Below, one piece after another: positions 35,303 through 45,619 of a stretch of DNA of 64,000 bases. Source of the stretch: Acidobacteriota bacterium. Its GTDB lineage: Bacteria > Acidobacteriota > Terriglobia > UBA7540. Numbering within the stretch: position 1 is the first letter of the stretch; every line of letters begins with the position of its first letter. Below the pieces are notes generated by a model. That model saw nothing but the letters and a program-made list of their open reading frames with translations, had not been told where the DNA came from and made no database searches. The stretch covers positions 1 through 64,000 of the forward strand of contig CADDZE010000019.1 in the NCBI GenBank assembly GCA_902812465.1, read 5' to 3'. A program made the translations under genes and the position numbers.

Positions 35303-36415
35303 TCACAAGGTTCTGCGGAACAACAGGGTGGCGGAACCCATCATGATCGTCGCGAAGATGAGCAGAAAGGCTAAGTCACCGCTGATCGCGGTGAGGCCCG
35401 TGTTCTTGAGCAGCAAGCTTTTGAAGGCGGCGACGGCGTAAGTGAACGGGTCCACCGTGGCAATGGCCTGCATCCAGCGTGGGAATGCCTGAATAGGGTA
35501 GACGGCGCCGCTGGGAAAAAAGAGCAAGGTGTTGAGCACGCCGAACGTGGCGCGCGGCACGAGTGGATCGTTCACCCGCACCATCATCAGGAACGTCATG
35601 CTGATCAGCGCTAGGGACGCCGATAGGATCACCAGCAGCAGCTTGGCCAGCCGCGCCGGGTCCAGCGGATGGTAGATGCCGGCAATGAGCGAGCCGACGA
35701 TCGTCAGCACGGAACCCGCGAGCATGGCTTTGACCGTGCCGGCCAGGTTGAACCCGGCAATCAGCTCGAACTTGCTAATAGGTGTGACGAGATAGCCTTC
35801 GTGCAAGCCACGGGCCTTGTCGTCAATGTAGATGATACCGCCGCCGATCATGGCGGTTATGAAGATGGCCAGAACGATGGTGCCGGGCAGCAGGTATTGG
35901 ATATAGGGCACGTAGGGATAGAGCTCGACGACGGAGAGTGTGGCTGCGGGAGGCACACGTGGTTCGGGGTCTTTCTGGGCATAGGCGCGCATGAGCCCGC
36001 TGAACGCGCCCTCGAGGCTACTAACGACAAACTGGTCCGTGTTGTCTTCTACCAAGGCCACGCGCGGAGCGTTCTGCGCCAGGACGCGCCGGGAAAAGTT
36101 GGGCGGAATATTCAGCACTCCGTTCAAGCGGCCGTTACGGAGGTCGGAAAGGGCCTGGCGCAAATCAGTGTAAGCGACCGTATCGAAGGTGTGGGCGTTG
36201 GCGGTGATAGCCTGGCAGAGCTCGCGTATCTTCACGGCCTCCATGCCCCGGTCCTGGTCAATCAGGCCGATGCGAAGCTTCTTCAGTTTACTGCCGAAGG
36301 CGTTGCCCAGCACAACGAGCTGCACGATGGGGAGCACCATGGCCACGACAATCAGCGTGGGACTGCGGCGAAAGCGACGCAGATCGCGTTCGATGATGGC
36401 GAGAATTCGGTGCAT
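35303..36415 (-). CDS. ABC-2 type efflux permease
   Basis: 370 residues. One N-terminal membrane helix (TLIVVAMVLPIVQLVVLGN), a large external domain (residues 45-175), then five helices including LPGTIVLAIFITAMIGGGIIY and the ABC-2 signature region (FELIAGFNLAGTVKAMLAG, LLFFPSGAVYPIQAFPRWMQ). Same architecture as YbhR/YhhJ. With the adjacent ATPase it would form a homodimeric exporter, since no second permease gene is present. It starts eight bases after the ATPase stop. Confidence 0.93.
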   Translation of the reverse strand: MHRILAIIERDLRRFRRSPTLIVVAMVLPIVQLVVLGNAFGSKLKKLRIGLIDQDRGMEAVKIRELCQAITANAHTFDTVAYTDLRQALSDLRNGRLNGVLNIPPNFSRRVLAQNAPRVALVEDNTDQFVVSSLEGAFSGLMRAYAQKDPEPRVPPAATLSVVELYPYVPYIQYLLPGTIVLAIFITAMIGGGIIYIDDKARGLHEGYLVTPISKFELIAGFNLAGTVKAMLAGSVLTIVGSLIAGIYHPLDPARLAKLLLVILSASLALISMTFLMMVRVNDPLVPRATFGVLNTLLFFPSGAVYPIQAFPRWMQAIATVDPFTYAVAAFKSLLLKNTGLTAISGDLAFLLIFATIMMGSATLLFRRTL

Positions 36416-36423
36416 CGAAAGAC

Positions 36424-37422
36424 CTAGGGCCCCGGCCGTGGCTGATACATGAAGCTGCTGTCGTAGCGGGGTGCTTCCTGCAAAGCGTCGCGCAACTGCC
36501 GGCCGGTGTAATGCATGAAGACGTCGTCCAGCGTGGTGCTTTGCACCGAGAGCGACCTGATCTCCACTTGGGCGCGGCGTGCCGCCTCCACGAGCTCCTG
36601 CGTTGTGCGTGCTCCATTATCCGAGGCGATGCGGTAGACGTGGTCTGTGTTGGTTACCTGCCGAACCTCCGGCAGCGAGCGCAGGGTCTGGTCCCACCCG
36701 GGTGGCTCAGCGGCAAAGCTCACCTCCAAGACGTTCGTGCCGGGGATGGAAGCCTTGAGCTTTAACGGCGAATCGAGTGCCACCAGCTTGCCATGGTCGA
36801 CGATGGCAATGCGGTCGCACAGCTTGTCCGCCTCGTCCATGTAATGCGTGGTAATGAGGATGGTGAGGTCGTGCTCCTTTCGAAGCCGGCTCAGCATCTC
36901 CCAAACGGCCAAGCGCGAGGCGGGATCGAGCCCGGTGGTGGGTTCATCCAAGAAGAAGATCTTGGGCTCGTGGACGAGGCCCCGCGCGATCTCCAGCCGC
37001 CGGCGCATGCCCCCGGAGAAATGCTTCACCGGTTTATCCGCCCACGGTCCTAGACCGACCGCCTCCAGCAGCTGCGGGATGATGCGGGCGCGGCGCTCCC
37101 GTGGAATGCCGTAGAGCTTGGCAAACACTTGCAGGTTCTCCTCAGCGCTCAGCTCGAGGTCGGAGGTCATGGCTTGAGGGATGACGCCGATCGATTTCCG
37201 CACCTCGTTCGGTGAACGGATCACGTCGAAGCCGTTCACGCGGGCGCTGCCCGACGTCGGCTGGATGAGGGTGGTCAGCATGCGGACGAGCGTAGATTTA
37301 CCCGCGCCGTTGGGACCGAGCAGGCCGAAGATCTCGCCCTGCTCGACCGTAAAGCTGACGCTGTCCACGGCTGTAAAGTCGCCGAAGCGTTTGGTGATCT
37401 GGTTGACTTCAATTGCAGCCAT
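36424..37422 (-). CDS. ABC exporter ATPase (DrrA/YbhF-type)
   Basis: 332 residues. Walker A GPNGAGKST, signature FSGGMRRRLEIARG, Walker B FFLDEPTTGLDPASR, switch ITTHYMDEADKLC. A C-terminal DUF4162-like part (VSFAAEPPGWDQTLRSLP, VEAARRAQVEIRSLS) is typical of DrrA-type drug-resistance ATPases, while the order TetR-HlyD-ATPase-permease matches the ybh-type exporters. Located between the HlyD and permease genes with short spacers. Confidence 0.94.
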   Translation of the reverse strand: MAAIEVNQITKRFGDFTAVDSVSFTVEQGEIFGLLGPNGAGKSTLVRMLTTLIQPTSGSARVNGFDVIRSPNEVRKSIGVIPQAMTSDLELSAEENLQVFAKLYGIPRERRARIIPQLLEAVGLGPWADKPVKHFSGGMRRRLEIARGLVHEPKIFFLDEPTTGLDPASRLAVWEMLSRLRKEHDLTILITTHYMDEADKLCDRIAIVDHGKLVALDSPLKLKASIPGTNVLEVSFAAEPPGWDQTLRSLPEVRQVTNTDHVYRIASDNGARTTQELVEAARRAQVEIRSLSVQSTTLDDVFMHYTGRQLRDALQEAPRYDSSFMYQPRPGP

Positions 37423-37470
37423 GATGCGTGAAACGGCGTTGCTTGGGCCGGCCTCGGCGCCAACGCTCGT

Positions 37471-38517
37471 CTACAAGGGTACCGTGACGTAAGCGGTGAG
37501 GCCAGGATGCAGGCGACGGTCGCTATTATCCACGCGAAGCCGCACCTCGAAGGTTTTGATGTCGCGCTTGGAACGGCTGACGTCACGCTGCGTGGCGAAG
37601 TCCGCGTCCACTCCGCGGAAGAACACCGTCCCCTCGCGCTCGAGCCCTGAAGGAAACCGCACCGGCAGGCGGTCGCCCAGCCGGATGCGGTCGACGTAGG
37701 TTTCCTCCACGTCGGCGCGCACCCAAAGGTCGTCGAGATTGATCAGGGTGACGATCGCTTGCCCGGGGTTCACCACTTCACCCGGAAGGGCCACGCGCGT
37801 GTCCACCAGCCCGTCGATAGGCGCGCGGATGCGGGTGTACCCGAGTTCCACCTGGGCCTTCTGCTTCTGTGCTGCTACCGCTGCTACCTGGTGGCGGTTG
37901 GCCTCCAGCTGGCTCTGGCGGACAGCCACCTGCTCGCGGTTGGCGCGGGCCAGGGCCACAGCGGCACGCGCAGCCTGTACCTGGTGAGCGAGCGATTCGA
38001 CGCGCGCCTGGGCCGCCTCGTACGACGTTCGTGCTTGATCGTAGGCCTGGCGCGATACCTCTTCCTGCTCGTAGAGCCTGCTGGTCCGCTGAAAGTTCAG
38101 GCGTGCGTTTTCAAGTTCCGCGCTGGCCTCGGACTGCTGTGCCTGGGTCGCAGCCAGCTGGGCTTCCGCCTGGCGGACTTGATCGGCCGCCTGCAACTGC
38201 TGGTACCTCAGCGCGGCTTCGGCTTCTGCCACCTGTGACAAGGAGGCCTGCTGATGGTGCCGGTAGAAAGCATTGTCCGCCTCGAGCGCCTGTGGATCGA
38301 TCACAGCCAGAAGCTGCTCGCGCTTTACCGTGTCGCCTTCCTTGACCAGAAGCTGGCGAATCCGCCCCTGAATTTGCGAGCTGACGATCACTTCGCTGGT
38401 GGTTACGATGCCGGTCAGTACTAGGTCGCCCGAGCGGCGGTGGGCAGTGTGGTGGTAGTAGACGCCACCCGCGATTAACAGAAGCATGAGAGCGAGAAAC
38501 CTGAGCCTTCGCCTCAT
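37471..38517 (-). CDS. HlyD/YbhG-type periplasmic adaptor of the efflux system
   Basis: 348 residues from MRRRLRFLALMLLLIAGGV, whose ATG overlaps the tetR stop (ATGA). One N-terminal membrane anchor, a lipoyl-type half (TTSEVIVSSQIQGRIRQLLV), a long coiled-coil hairpin of about 140 residues rich in Gln/Ala/Glu, and the second half with GYTRIRAPIDGLVDTRVALP. The adaptor bridges the ABC exporter to the outer membrane; no outer-membrane factor gene is in the window. Confidence 0.94.
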   Translation of the reverse strand: MRRRLRFLALMLLLIAGGVYYHHTAHRRSGDLVLTGIVTTSEVIVSSQIQGRIRQLLVKEGDTVKREQLLAVIDPQALEADNAFYRHHQQASLSQVAEAEAALRYQQLQAADQVRQAEAQLAATQAQQSEASAELENARLNFQRTSRLYEQEEVSRQAYDQARTSYEAAQARVESLAHQVQAARAAVALARANREQVAVRQSQLEANRHQVAAVAAQKQKAQVELGYTRIRAPIDGLVDTRVALPGEVVNPGQAIVTLINLDDLWVRADVEETYVDRIRLGDRLPVRFPSGLEREGTVFFRGVDADFATQRDVSRSKRDIKTFEVRLRVDNSDRRLHPGLTAYVTVPL

Positions 38518-39167
38518 AGGACGCGGGCCTCCGGGTGGCGAAACAAACCATGACGCATCAATTCGATCAGCTCGTGCTTGGCCCGCCGCAAGTTCGCAGG
38601 CGCCAGGGGATCGACGTGGCTCACCCGCTTTATCATGGGCGCCGCCGAAAAGTAGAAGGCGCTTAACCCGAGCAGAGCGTGTGCGGCGCAATAAGGCTCT
38701 ACCCTCCGCAGCTCGCCGCAACGAACGCCTTCGCGGATCACCGCCAAAAGCTTGCGGTAGAGCGGTGCCCAGTATCGCCGCAAAAGCCGGTCGCTGGTCC
38801 GCGGCCCGCTGCTCAGAAACCAGTGCATGAGGCGGGGAAAATACGGATGCGCTTGAACAAAGTCGAAGCGCAGACTCATGAACTTCACCAGCCGGGCGCG
38901 AACCGTTTCGCGGCTGTCCAGGATTTCGTTGATTTGTGTCCCCGCTTTTTGTAATTGGTCCTCCAGCACGGCGCGGAACAGCGCGTCCTTGCTTCGGAAG
39001 TAGTAATAGAGGAGAGCCTTGTTCACCCCGGCGCGTTCGGCGATAGCCTCAGTGCGAGCGCCGTCCAATCCCAGCTCGGCGAAGATTTGCTCAGCTGCGG
39101 CGAGGATGGCAGCGCGGCCCTCCGGCCGTCGGCCGGGCCGCGATCTAGGGCTCCTTACAGGGGACAT
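38514..39167 (-). CDS. TetR-family repressor of the efflux operon
   Basis: 217 residues. N-terminal helix-turn-helix: ILAAAEQIFAELGLDGARTE, IAERAGVNKALLYYYFRSKD. The C-terminal ligand domain fits the CerR/YbiH-like type often found with HlyD-ABC exporters. It is the first gene of the operon and overlaps the adaptor gene. A perfect inverted repeat sits on its own promoter, so autorepression released by a toxic ligand is likely. Confidence 0.93.
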   Translation of the reverse strand: MSPVRSPRSRPGRRPEGRAAILAAAEQIFAELGLDGARTEAIAERAGVNKALLYYYFRSKDALFRAVLEDQLQKAGTQINEILDSRETVRARLVKFMSLRFDFVQAHPYFPRLMHWFLSSGPRTSDRLLRRYWAPLYRKLLAVIREGVRCGELRRVEPYCAAHALLGLSAFYFSAAPMIKRVSHVDPLAPANLRRAKHELIELMRHGLFRHPEARVL

Positions 39168-39237
39168 CAGGAGTTCGCCGCCGGTGCTGGCTGCGGGGCA
39201 CGCCAGCTACTTCTGCGACCGCCACTGACCACACCAG

Positions 39238-39259
39238 CCTAACTAACCAGATAGTTAGG
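39238..39259. promoter_or_regulatory. TetR operator candidate
   Basis: CCTAACTA, six bases, TAGTTAGG: a perfect 8-bp inverted repeat that overlaps the -10 box of the tetR promoter, the usual arrangement for autorepression. Confidence 0.75.
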
Positions 39260-39285
39260 ATAAACCGAGAGCTATCTGCTGTCAA
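39257..39285 (-). promoter_or_regulatory. Promoter of the tetR-hlyD-ABC operon
   Basis: Minus-strand TTGACA (39285-39280), a perfect -35, then 17 bases and TATCCT (39262-39257). The transcript would start near 39250, inside the operator, with a leader of about 80 bases. Confidence 0.7.
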
Positions 39286-39669
39286 GGAAAACAGCTCTGG
39301 CGGACGGCATCCCCGGGCTCTTCGCGTTTGCCTTGGCTGTGAGAAACGTCGACGAGCGAAACGCGGAACTAGTTCGTTTGTTTTGTATACCAGTCACACG
39401 TTGGCGTGGAGTTGAGGAAAACGGAGGAGCTGGCCTTGTTGTTCGGATTGTTTTCAGTTTGCGGTTCTGCCTTGAGCATCTCTGGGTTTCCAGCCAATTT
39501 TTTCCCGACCACTTCGGTCTGACGGTGGCACGTCTTTTCAATAACTTGGTGGCTTCGTTCCTTCAAAATTCAGAGTTTCGTTCTCCCGAGGGGGTGCGGC
39601 GACTCGCAAGTTCCGTTCTCCGGCCTGCTATCCTGCCTCTAAACAAAATGCGCCTGGCCTGGCGACCCG
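39286..39669. other. AT-rich gene-free spacer with one repeat copy
   Basis: 384 bases between the tetR promoter and the end of the isomerase-like gene. It is clearly AT-richer than the flanks and contains a copy of the dispersed repeat (39531-39559). Minus-strand frames such as one from 39541 read through the repeat and look like non-genic translation. No terminator seen. Confidence 0.55.
39531..39559 (-). repeat. Single copy of the dispersed Asn-x-x-x-Leu-Leu-Lys repeat
   Basis: Minus strand AACGAAGCCACCAAGTTATT followed by GAAAAG, reading NEATKLLKR in one frame; matches the core of the array at 24.35-24.5 kb. Confidence 0.6.
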
Positions 39670-40527
39670 TCAAGAGGCCAGCTCCTCACGGAAAAACGCC
39701 AGGCTAGCAGCCGCATCGTGCGGGATGTCTCCCTGGCCTTCGATGGAGATGCCGCCGCGAAAGCCGATCTGCTTAACCAGGGCGAAGAACCTCGGATATT
39801 GGTGGTCTTCGCCGGGGCGTTTTGGCCAAAGCCGCCCGTGGGGGTTGGCAAAGTGAAAGTGGACAATTTCGCGCTGTGCCTCCCAAATGATCTGGGGATC
39901 CTCGTTCTCCGCGCGCAAGTGGTAGTAATCGATGATCATCCGCGCGTTGGGATGGCTCACTTCCCGGACCAACCGGAGCGCCTCAGCCCCTGTATTGATT
40001 ATGTTGCTCTCCTGGCGGCGCAGAGGTTCGATCGCGATGATAATGCCGCGGGTTCTTGCAGTCTCGGCGGCCAGATGAAGAAAGTCGATGATCTGGTGCC
40101 AGGCGCGGTCGCGCGAAAAGCCTGGTGGCACGTTGCGCGATCCGGCGCTGCCCCAGACCACCACCTTCGCCCCGAGCTGGTGGCAGCGCTCGAGAGAAGC
40201 GTCGAGGTAGCGGCGCAGTTCGTCGTCGCGCACCTCGTTCCCCACCACGCGCAGCTTGCGGATGAAGCTGTTGAAGCACTCGCAGCGCAGGGGCGAGGCC
40301 AGAACCCGGTCACGGAAGGCCTGAAACGCCGACTCGCTCATGGCGGCGATTTCTGCGACCCCAGGCTCGAGGTAATCGAAACCGAAGCGTACTGCTTGCT
40401 CCAGAGCCGCGGCTGGCGCACAAACGCCAATCTTTACTGAGCCGATGCTCGCTCGTGCTGCGCGGCACGCTGCCCCCGCGGTGCCCAAAGAAATCAGGAA
40501 GTCGCGTCGTGAGATGCTGTTCATCAC
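39670..40527 (-). CDS. Tat-exported sugar phosphate isomerase/epimerase-fold protein
   Basis: 285 residues with a Tat signal (SISRRDFLISLGTAGAACRA). The body is an AP-endonuclease-2/xylose-isomerase-like TIM barrel: FGFDYLEPGVAEIAAM, VVVWGSAGSRN, GIIIAIEPLRRQESN, MIIDYYHLRAENED, IVHFHFANPHGR and GGISIEGQGD supply the metal ligands (Glu, Asp, His, Glu) in the usual strands. Family members isomerise or epimerise sugars or inositols; the export signal suggests action in the periplasm. Two adjacent ATGs make the exact first residue uncertain. Substrate unknown. Confidence 0.88.
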   Translation of the reverse strand: MMNSISRRDFLISLGTAGAACRAARASIGSVKIGVCAPAAALEQAVRFGFDYLEPGVAEIAAMSESAFQAFRDRVLASPLRCECFNSFIRKLRVVGNEVRDDELRRYLDASLERCHQLGAKVVVWGSAGSRNVPPGFSRDRAWHQIIDFLHLAAETARTRGIIIAIEPLRRQESNIINTGAEALRLVREVSHPNARMIIDYYHLRAENEDPQIIWEAQREIVHFHFANPHGRLWPKRPGEDHQYPRFFALVKQIGFRGGISIEGQGDIPHDAAASLAFFREELAS

Positions 40528-40602
40528 CTGATGGCAACGAGCGGCAGGAAGCTTGCCGACAGAAGCCTGCTTCCCGCCCCTAAGGCCGGCTGCGCGCTCA
40601 AC

Positions 40603-41661
40603 CTATCCCCGAGGCTGTAGCGTCACGGCGCCCGCTTGCCGCCGCAAGCGTCGGTAGACGATCCGTAGGGCGGCCAGCACGGGGACCGACAGGAAGCTGC
40701 CGGCGATCCCCCCGAGATATCCGCCGGCCAGTACGCCGAAGATCACCAGCAAAGGATGTAGCTGCACACCAGCCGCCATCAGCTGTGGCGACAGGACGTA
40801 GTCCTGGAAAAAGCGGAACGCCGCCGCAAAGATCAAAATCCACAGCAGATGGTGGTAGCCACTGAGGCCGGTAACCAGCAAAATCAAGACGATGGCGGTC
40901 AGCGGCCCAATCATGGGGATGAATTCGAGCGGGAAGGCGATGGCCGCCAGCAGCAGAGCATAGGGAGCGCCCGCCAGGGAAAGGAAGAGGCCCCAGGCGA
41001 CGAACGACGAGCACGCGAGCAAGACGAGCGCCCGGATGTACTGGGCCAGCAGCACGTGCAAATCCGCAGCGATATCCTCGATGAGGTCGCGGCGGTAGCC
41101 CTCGGAGAAAAATTGCAGCACGCTGTCGCGAAGCTGTTCACCATCCTTCAAAAAGAAGAAGCTGAGAATGGGTACCAAAACGATGAACACCAGGCTTCCG
41201 GCGTGCGCGAGGATGCTCAGCGCCAGCTTCGGCAGCAGAGCCAGAAGTTCGCGCGAATGGCCCGCCATCTCCTTGCGCAGGGTGGCTAGCACCGTGGCTT
41301 TCACGCTCGCGGTTTCGTTTGGTGCGGGCAGCGGTGGCTCCTGTTGAAGCCGGGAGATAAGCTCGGGAGCCCGTGAGCCCAGAGTGTTGGCCTCGACGAT
41401 CACCCGCGAGCCTACTTCGATACCGGCAACGATCAGCAACCCTACCAACACCAGATAGACGATGGCCAGGGCGGGCGTCCGCGAGCGCCCGGGCACGTAG
41501 CGGTTAAGCCGGTTAACCAGCGGCCACAGCAGGTAGGCCAGCAGCAGCGCCAAGATGAAGATAAAGATCGTCTGGCGGAGCATATAGATCAGGCCCAGAA
41601 GCAGCAGAATCACCGCCACCGTCCACGTGGCCCGTGCCGCACGACGATCCAAACCCAGCAT
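40603..41661 (-). CDS. AI-2E family (PerM/YdiK-type) membrane transporter
   Basis: About 352 residues from MLGLDRRAARATW; the frame is open to 41760, but that would leave only 22 bases to the divergent regulator. Six to eight membrane helices: VAVILLLLGLIYMLRQTIFI, ALAIVYLVLVGLLIVAGIEV, LVFIVLVPILSFFFLKDGEQ, ALVLLACSSFVAWGLFLSL, YALLLAAIAFPLEFIPMIGP and the terminal PLLVIFGVLAGGYLGGIAGS. The FLKDG and IP-(M/F)-IGP motifs are diagnostic. TqsA exports autoinducer-2, but most members have other or unknown substrates, some being ion-coupled. Confidence 0.92.
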   Translation of the reverse strand: MLGLDRRAARATWTVAVILLLLGLIYMLRQTIFIFILALLLAYLLWPLVNRLNRYVPGRSRTPALAIVYLVLVGLLIVAGIEVGSRVIVEANTLGSRAPELISRLQQEPPLPAPNETASVKATVLATLRKEMAGHSRELLALLPKLALSILAHAGSLVFIVLVPILSFFFLKDGEQLRDSVLQFFSEGYRRDLIEDIAADLHVLLAQYIRALVLLACSSFVAWGLFLSLAGAPYALLLAAIAFPLEFIPMIGPLTAIVLILLVTGLSGYHHLLWILIFAAAFRFFQDYVLSPQLMAAGVQLHPLLVIFGVLAGGYLGGIAGSFLSVPVLAALRIVYRRLRRQAGAVTLQPRG

Positions 41662-41782
41662 GCCGCTGATGGTAGCAGAAGACCCCGGGGAGCGGAAGCA
41701 ACGGGGAGCGGGTGCTGGTTGTTTCGGCTGATAACCGCCGACTATGGCTACGCGGCCCATCCTCAGTCATAATTGAATCGTT

Positions 41783-43162
<1,380 letters not shown>

Positions 43163-43289
43163 ATCGTCCCTCAGCTAGTCCCTCCCCGGGTCCTTCGCTA
43201 CTGTCGGACCGGCTCTCCTCCCCAGCCAGTGTGCGGGCAGGATCTTTCCTCATCCCCGGAGAGCAAGCTCCTTAGTTTAGTAGCACCCC

Positions 43290-44204
43290 TCAGACTCCGC
43301 GTTGGGCCTCGGCGCGGTAATCGAGCTCGGCTACAATCGCGCGGTTGTTGCGCCAGCCGCTCTCGACCCGCACAAAGAGTTCCAGGAACACCTTCGGCGG
43401 CAGGAGTCTCTCCAGTTCTTTCCGCGCGTCTATCCCGATCTGCTTGATGCGCGCCCCTCCCGCTCCGAGCACGATGGGCCGCTGCGATTCCTTCTCGACC
43501 AGGATGGTGGCGCGGATGCGAGTCAACTGGGGGCCCTCTTCGAAGCTGTCAATCAGCACAGCGGTGACGAAGGGGAGCTCCTGCCTCGTGTGCTTGATGA
43601 TGCTCTCGCGGATCAGTTCGGCGGCCAAGAAGCGCTCCGGCTGGTCGGTATAGGTGTCCGGGGGAAAGTAGGGAGGACCTTGAGGTAGAAGTCGGACGAT
43701 GGCCTCTAGTAGCGTGTTGAGTCCCTCGTGGCACCGAGCAGAGATAGGAATGATCTCCTCGAAGGGGTAGAGCTGGGCGTAGCGTTCGATAAGAGGAAGC
43801 AGCTGCGGCTTACGGATAAGGTCAATCTTGTTGAGCGCCAAGACGGTCTTGGGCGTGTACTCCCGCAGCAGATCGAGTGTGAACTGGTCGCCCTTGCCGA
43901 AAGGCTGCGAGGCGTCGGCCACGAGCAAGGCAGCGTCGCGCTCGCCGAGAGCCTGGCGCACAAACGCCATCATCTGTCGGTTCAGGTGCGAACCCGGCTT
44001 GTGGACACCGGGCGTGTCCATGAGGATCACTTGGGCCGCCGGTAGGTGGACCACGCCGAGGATGCGGTTGCGCGTCGTCTGGGGCACGGGCGTCACGATA
44101 GACACCTTCTCGCCCGTCAGCGCGTTCACCAGCGTGCTCTTGCCCACGTTGGGCCGGCCGACCACGGCCACGAATCCTGAGCGAAAGTCCGAGGCTTCAG
44201 CCAT
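43290..44204 (-). CDS. era: Era GTPase, 16S rRNA maturation factor
   Basis: 304 residues from MAEASDFRSGFVAVVG. G motifs: GRPNVGKST (G1), the switch region with PQTTR (G2), DTPGVHKPG (G3), NKIDL (G4), SARCHEG (G5). The C-terminal KH domain has ILVEKESQRPIVLGAGGARI and FLELFVRVESGWRNN. Era binds the 3' end of 16S rRNA during 30S assembly. It is the last gene of the phoH-ybeY-corC-era run. The frame is open 19 codons upstream; this start is chosen by homology. Confidence 0.96.
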   Translation of the reverse strand: MAEASDFRSGFVAVVGRPNVGKSTLVNALTGEKVSIVTPVPQTTRNRILGVVHLPAAQVILMDTPGVHKPGSHLNRQMMAFVRQALGERDAALLVADASQPFGKGDQFTLDLLREYTPKTVLALNKIDLIRKPQLLPLIERYAQLYPFEEIIPISARCHEGLNTLLEAIVRLLPQGPPYFPPDTYTDQPERFLAAELIRESIIKHTRQELPFVTAVLIDSFEEGPQLTRIRATILVEKESQRPIVLGAGGARIKQIGIDARKELERLLPPKVFLELFVRVESGWRNNRAIVAELDYRAEAQRGV

Positions 44205-44331
44205 ATGCATCGGGGCGAGGCAGGGAGGAAGCGCAAGCATCAAAGCGCTGCGACGTCTCACCTCCTGGCCGCCGCTGATCCAAAGTCATCCTCCAGAGTT
44301 TTCTCGGCCTTGCGATCTTGGTTGCTGCTGG

Positions 44332-45615
44332 TTAGGATGTCTGCGGGCCGGCCGGGGCTGCGGAACGGTGGGGCGAGAGGCGCAGCCGGACCTTCAGAAC
44401 CGTCCGTGGGTTGGCCTCGAGGACTTCGAACTGGACGCCGTTCTCTTCCACCTTCTCTCCCGGGCCCGGGACGTGGCCGAGGCGAGCCAGCACCAGGCCG
44501 GCCACGGTCGAATAATCGCGGGCTTCGAGCGGCACCTGGAGCCGCTCAGAGATCGCCGCCAGCTCCGTCTGGCCAGCCACGACATAGGTGTCGCTCGACT
44601 CACGCACGATGTCATTCTCGTGCGGCTCAACTTCATCGCGAATCTCGCCGACGATCTCCTCCACCAGGTCCTCGATCGTTACGAGTCCGGCCACGCGCCC
44701 GTATTCGTCCACGACGATGGCCAACTGGTTCGTCGACTGCTGCAGTTCCTTCAGCAGGTCGTGCGTGGGCTTGGTCTCGGGAACGAAGAGGACCGGACGC
44801 ACTAAAGAGCGCAGCGTGACCTTGGCCTGTTCTTCCGGAGGCAGTTCGATGAGGTCTTGGATGCGGACGATACCCTCAATGTTATCGAGCTGGCCCGAGT
44901 AAACGGGGTAACGCGAGTGCCGATTTTCGCGAAACAAGGCGCGCAGTTGCTCGACGGGCGAGTTGATATCCAGGGCGGCAATCTCCGGGCGCGGCGTCAT
45001 GACCTCACGCACCACCTTGTCTCCAAACTCGACCACCGACTGCAGCATCTCACCCTCGCCGCGCTCGATGAGCCCTTCCTGCTCGCCGACCTCAATGAGC
45101 TCCTGCAGATCTTCCTGCGTGCTGGGAGGTTCCGCCTTAGCTTCCAGCGGATCGAGCAGGCGCCGGATGGTAGTGGAAATGAGGATGGGGAAGGTCAATG
45201 GCAGGGCCAGAATGATAGCTGTGCGCAGGAAAGGCATCCAGCGCTTGAGGATCACCTCGGGCTCGTCGTGCCGCGCCACCAAGACAAACGGAATGAACTG
45301 GTCGCAAAGCGCGATGGCGACGAGGGTGATGAGTACCGCCACCCCTAGATTCTCCGCGACGTGGCCGGGACGCAGGAAAGCGAGCAGGCTGGCGAGACCA
45401 ACCGTGAAGAGACCCATGGCTGTGCCGTGCAGAGCGGAAAGCGAAACGCCTACCCGCTCGCGGTCGACCTGAATGCGTCCGCCCTCGGCCGCCTGAAAGA
45501 GTTTCCTTCCTGCCACCGGGCTGAGCCGGCCCATCAGCAGTCGCAGGTAGGACATGACCGAGCCTGCCACCATCAGCAGCACCAGCAAGGTCGCCCATGT
45601 CAGAACCAGCATCAT
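44332..45615 (-). CDS. CNNM/CorC-type hemolysin-family membrane protein with CBS domains
   Basis: 427 residues from MMLVLTWATLLVLLMVAGS. N-terminal DUF21-like membrane domain (about four helices), then a CBS pair (REVMTPRPEIAALDINSPVE; VVDEYGRVAGLVTIEDLVEE) and a C-terminal CorC_HlyC domain (DTYVVAGQTELAAISERLQV, ENGVQFEVLEANPR). Such proteins are linked to Mg2+/Co2+ efflux or membrane-ion homeostasis; the hemolysin name is historical. It begins four bases after ybeY ends. Confidence 0.92.
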   Translation of the reverse strand: MMLVLTWATLLVLLMVAGSVMSYLRLLMGRLSPVAGRKLFQAAEGGRIQVDRERVGVSLSALHGTAMGLFTVGLASLLAFLRPGHVAENLGVAVLITLVAIALCDQFIPFVLVARHDEPEVILKRWMPFLRTAIILALPLTFPILISTTIRRLLDPLEAKAEPPSTQEDLQELIEVGEQEGLIERGEGEMLQSVVEFGDKVVREVMTPRPEIAALDINSPVEQLRALFRENRHSRYPVYSGQLDNIEGIVRIQDLIELPPEEQAKVTLRSLVRPVLFVPETKPTHDLLKELQQSTNQLAIVVDEYGRVAGLVTIEDLVEEIVGEIRDEVEPHENDIVRESSDTYVVAGQTELAAISERLQVPLEARDYSTVAGLVLARLGHVPGPGEKVEENGVQFEVLEANPRTVLKVRLRLSPHRSAAPAGPQTS

Positions 45616-45619
45616 TGGC

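Noticed and set aside
39272-39566. Small minus-strand proteins in the 39.3-39.6 kb spacer
   Set aside because: They are translations of the AT-rich repeat region in two frames, without ribosome sites.
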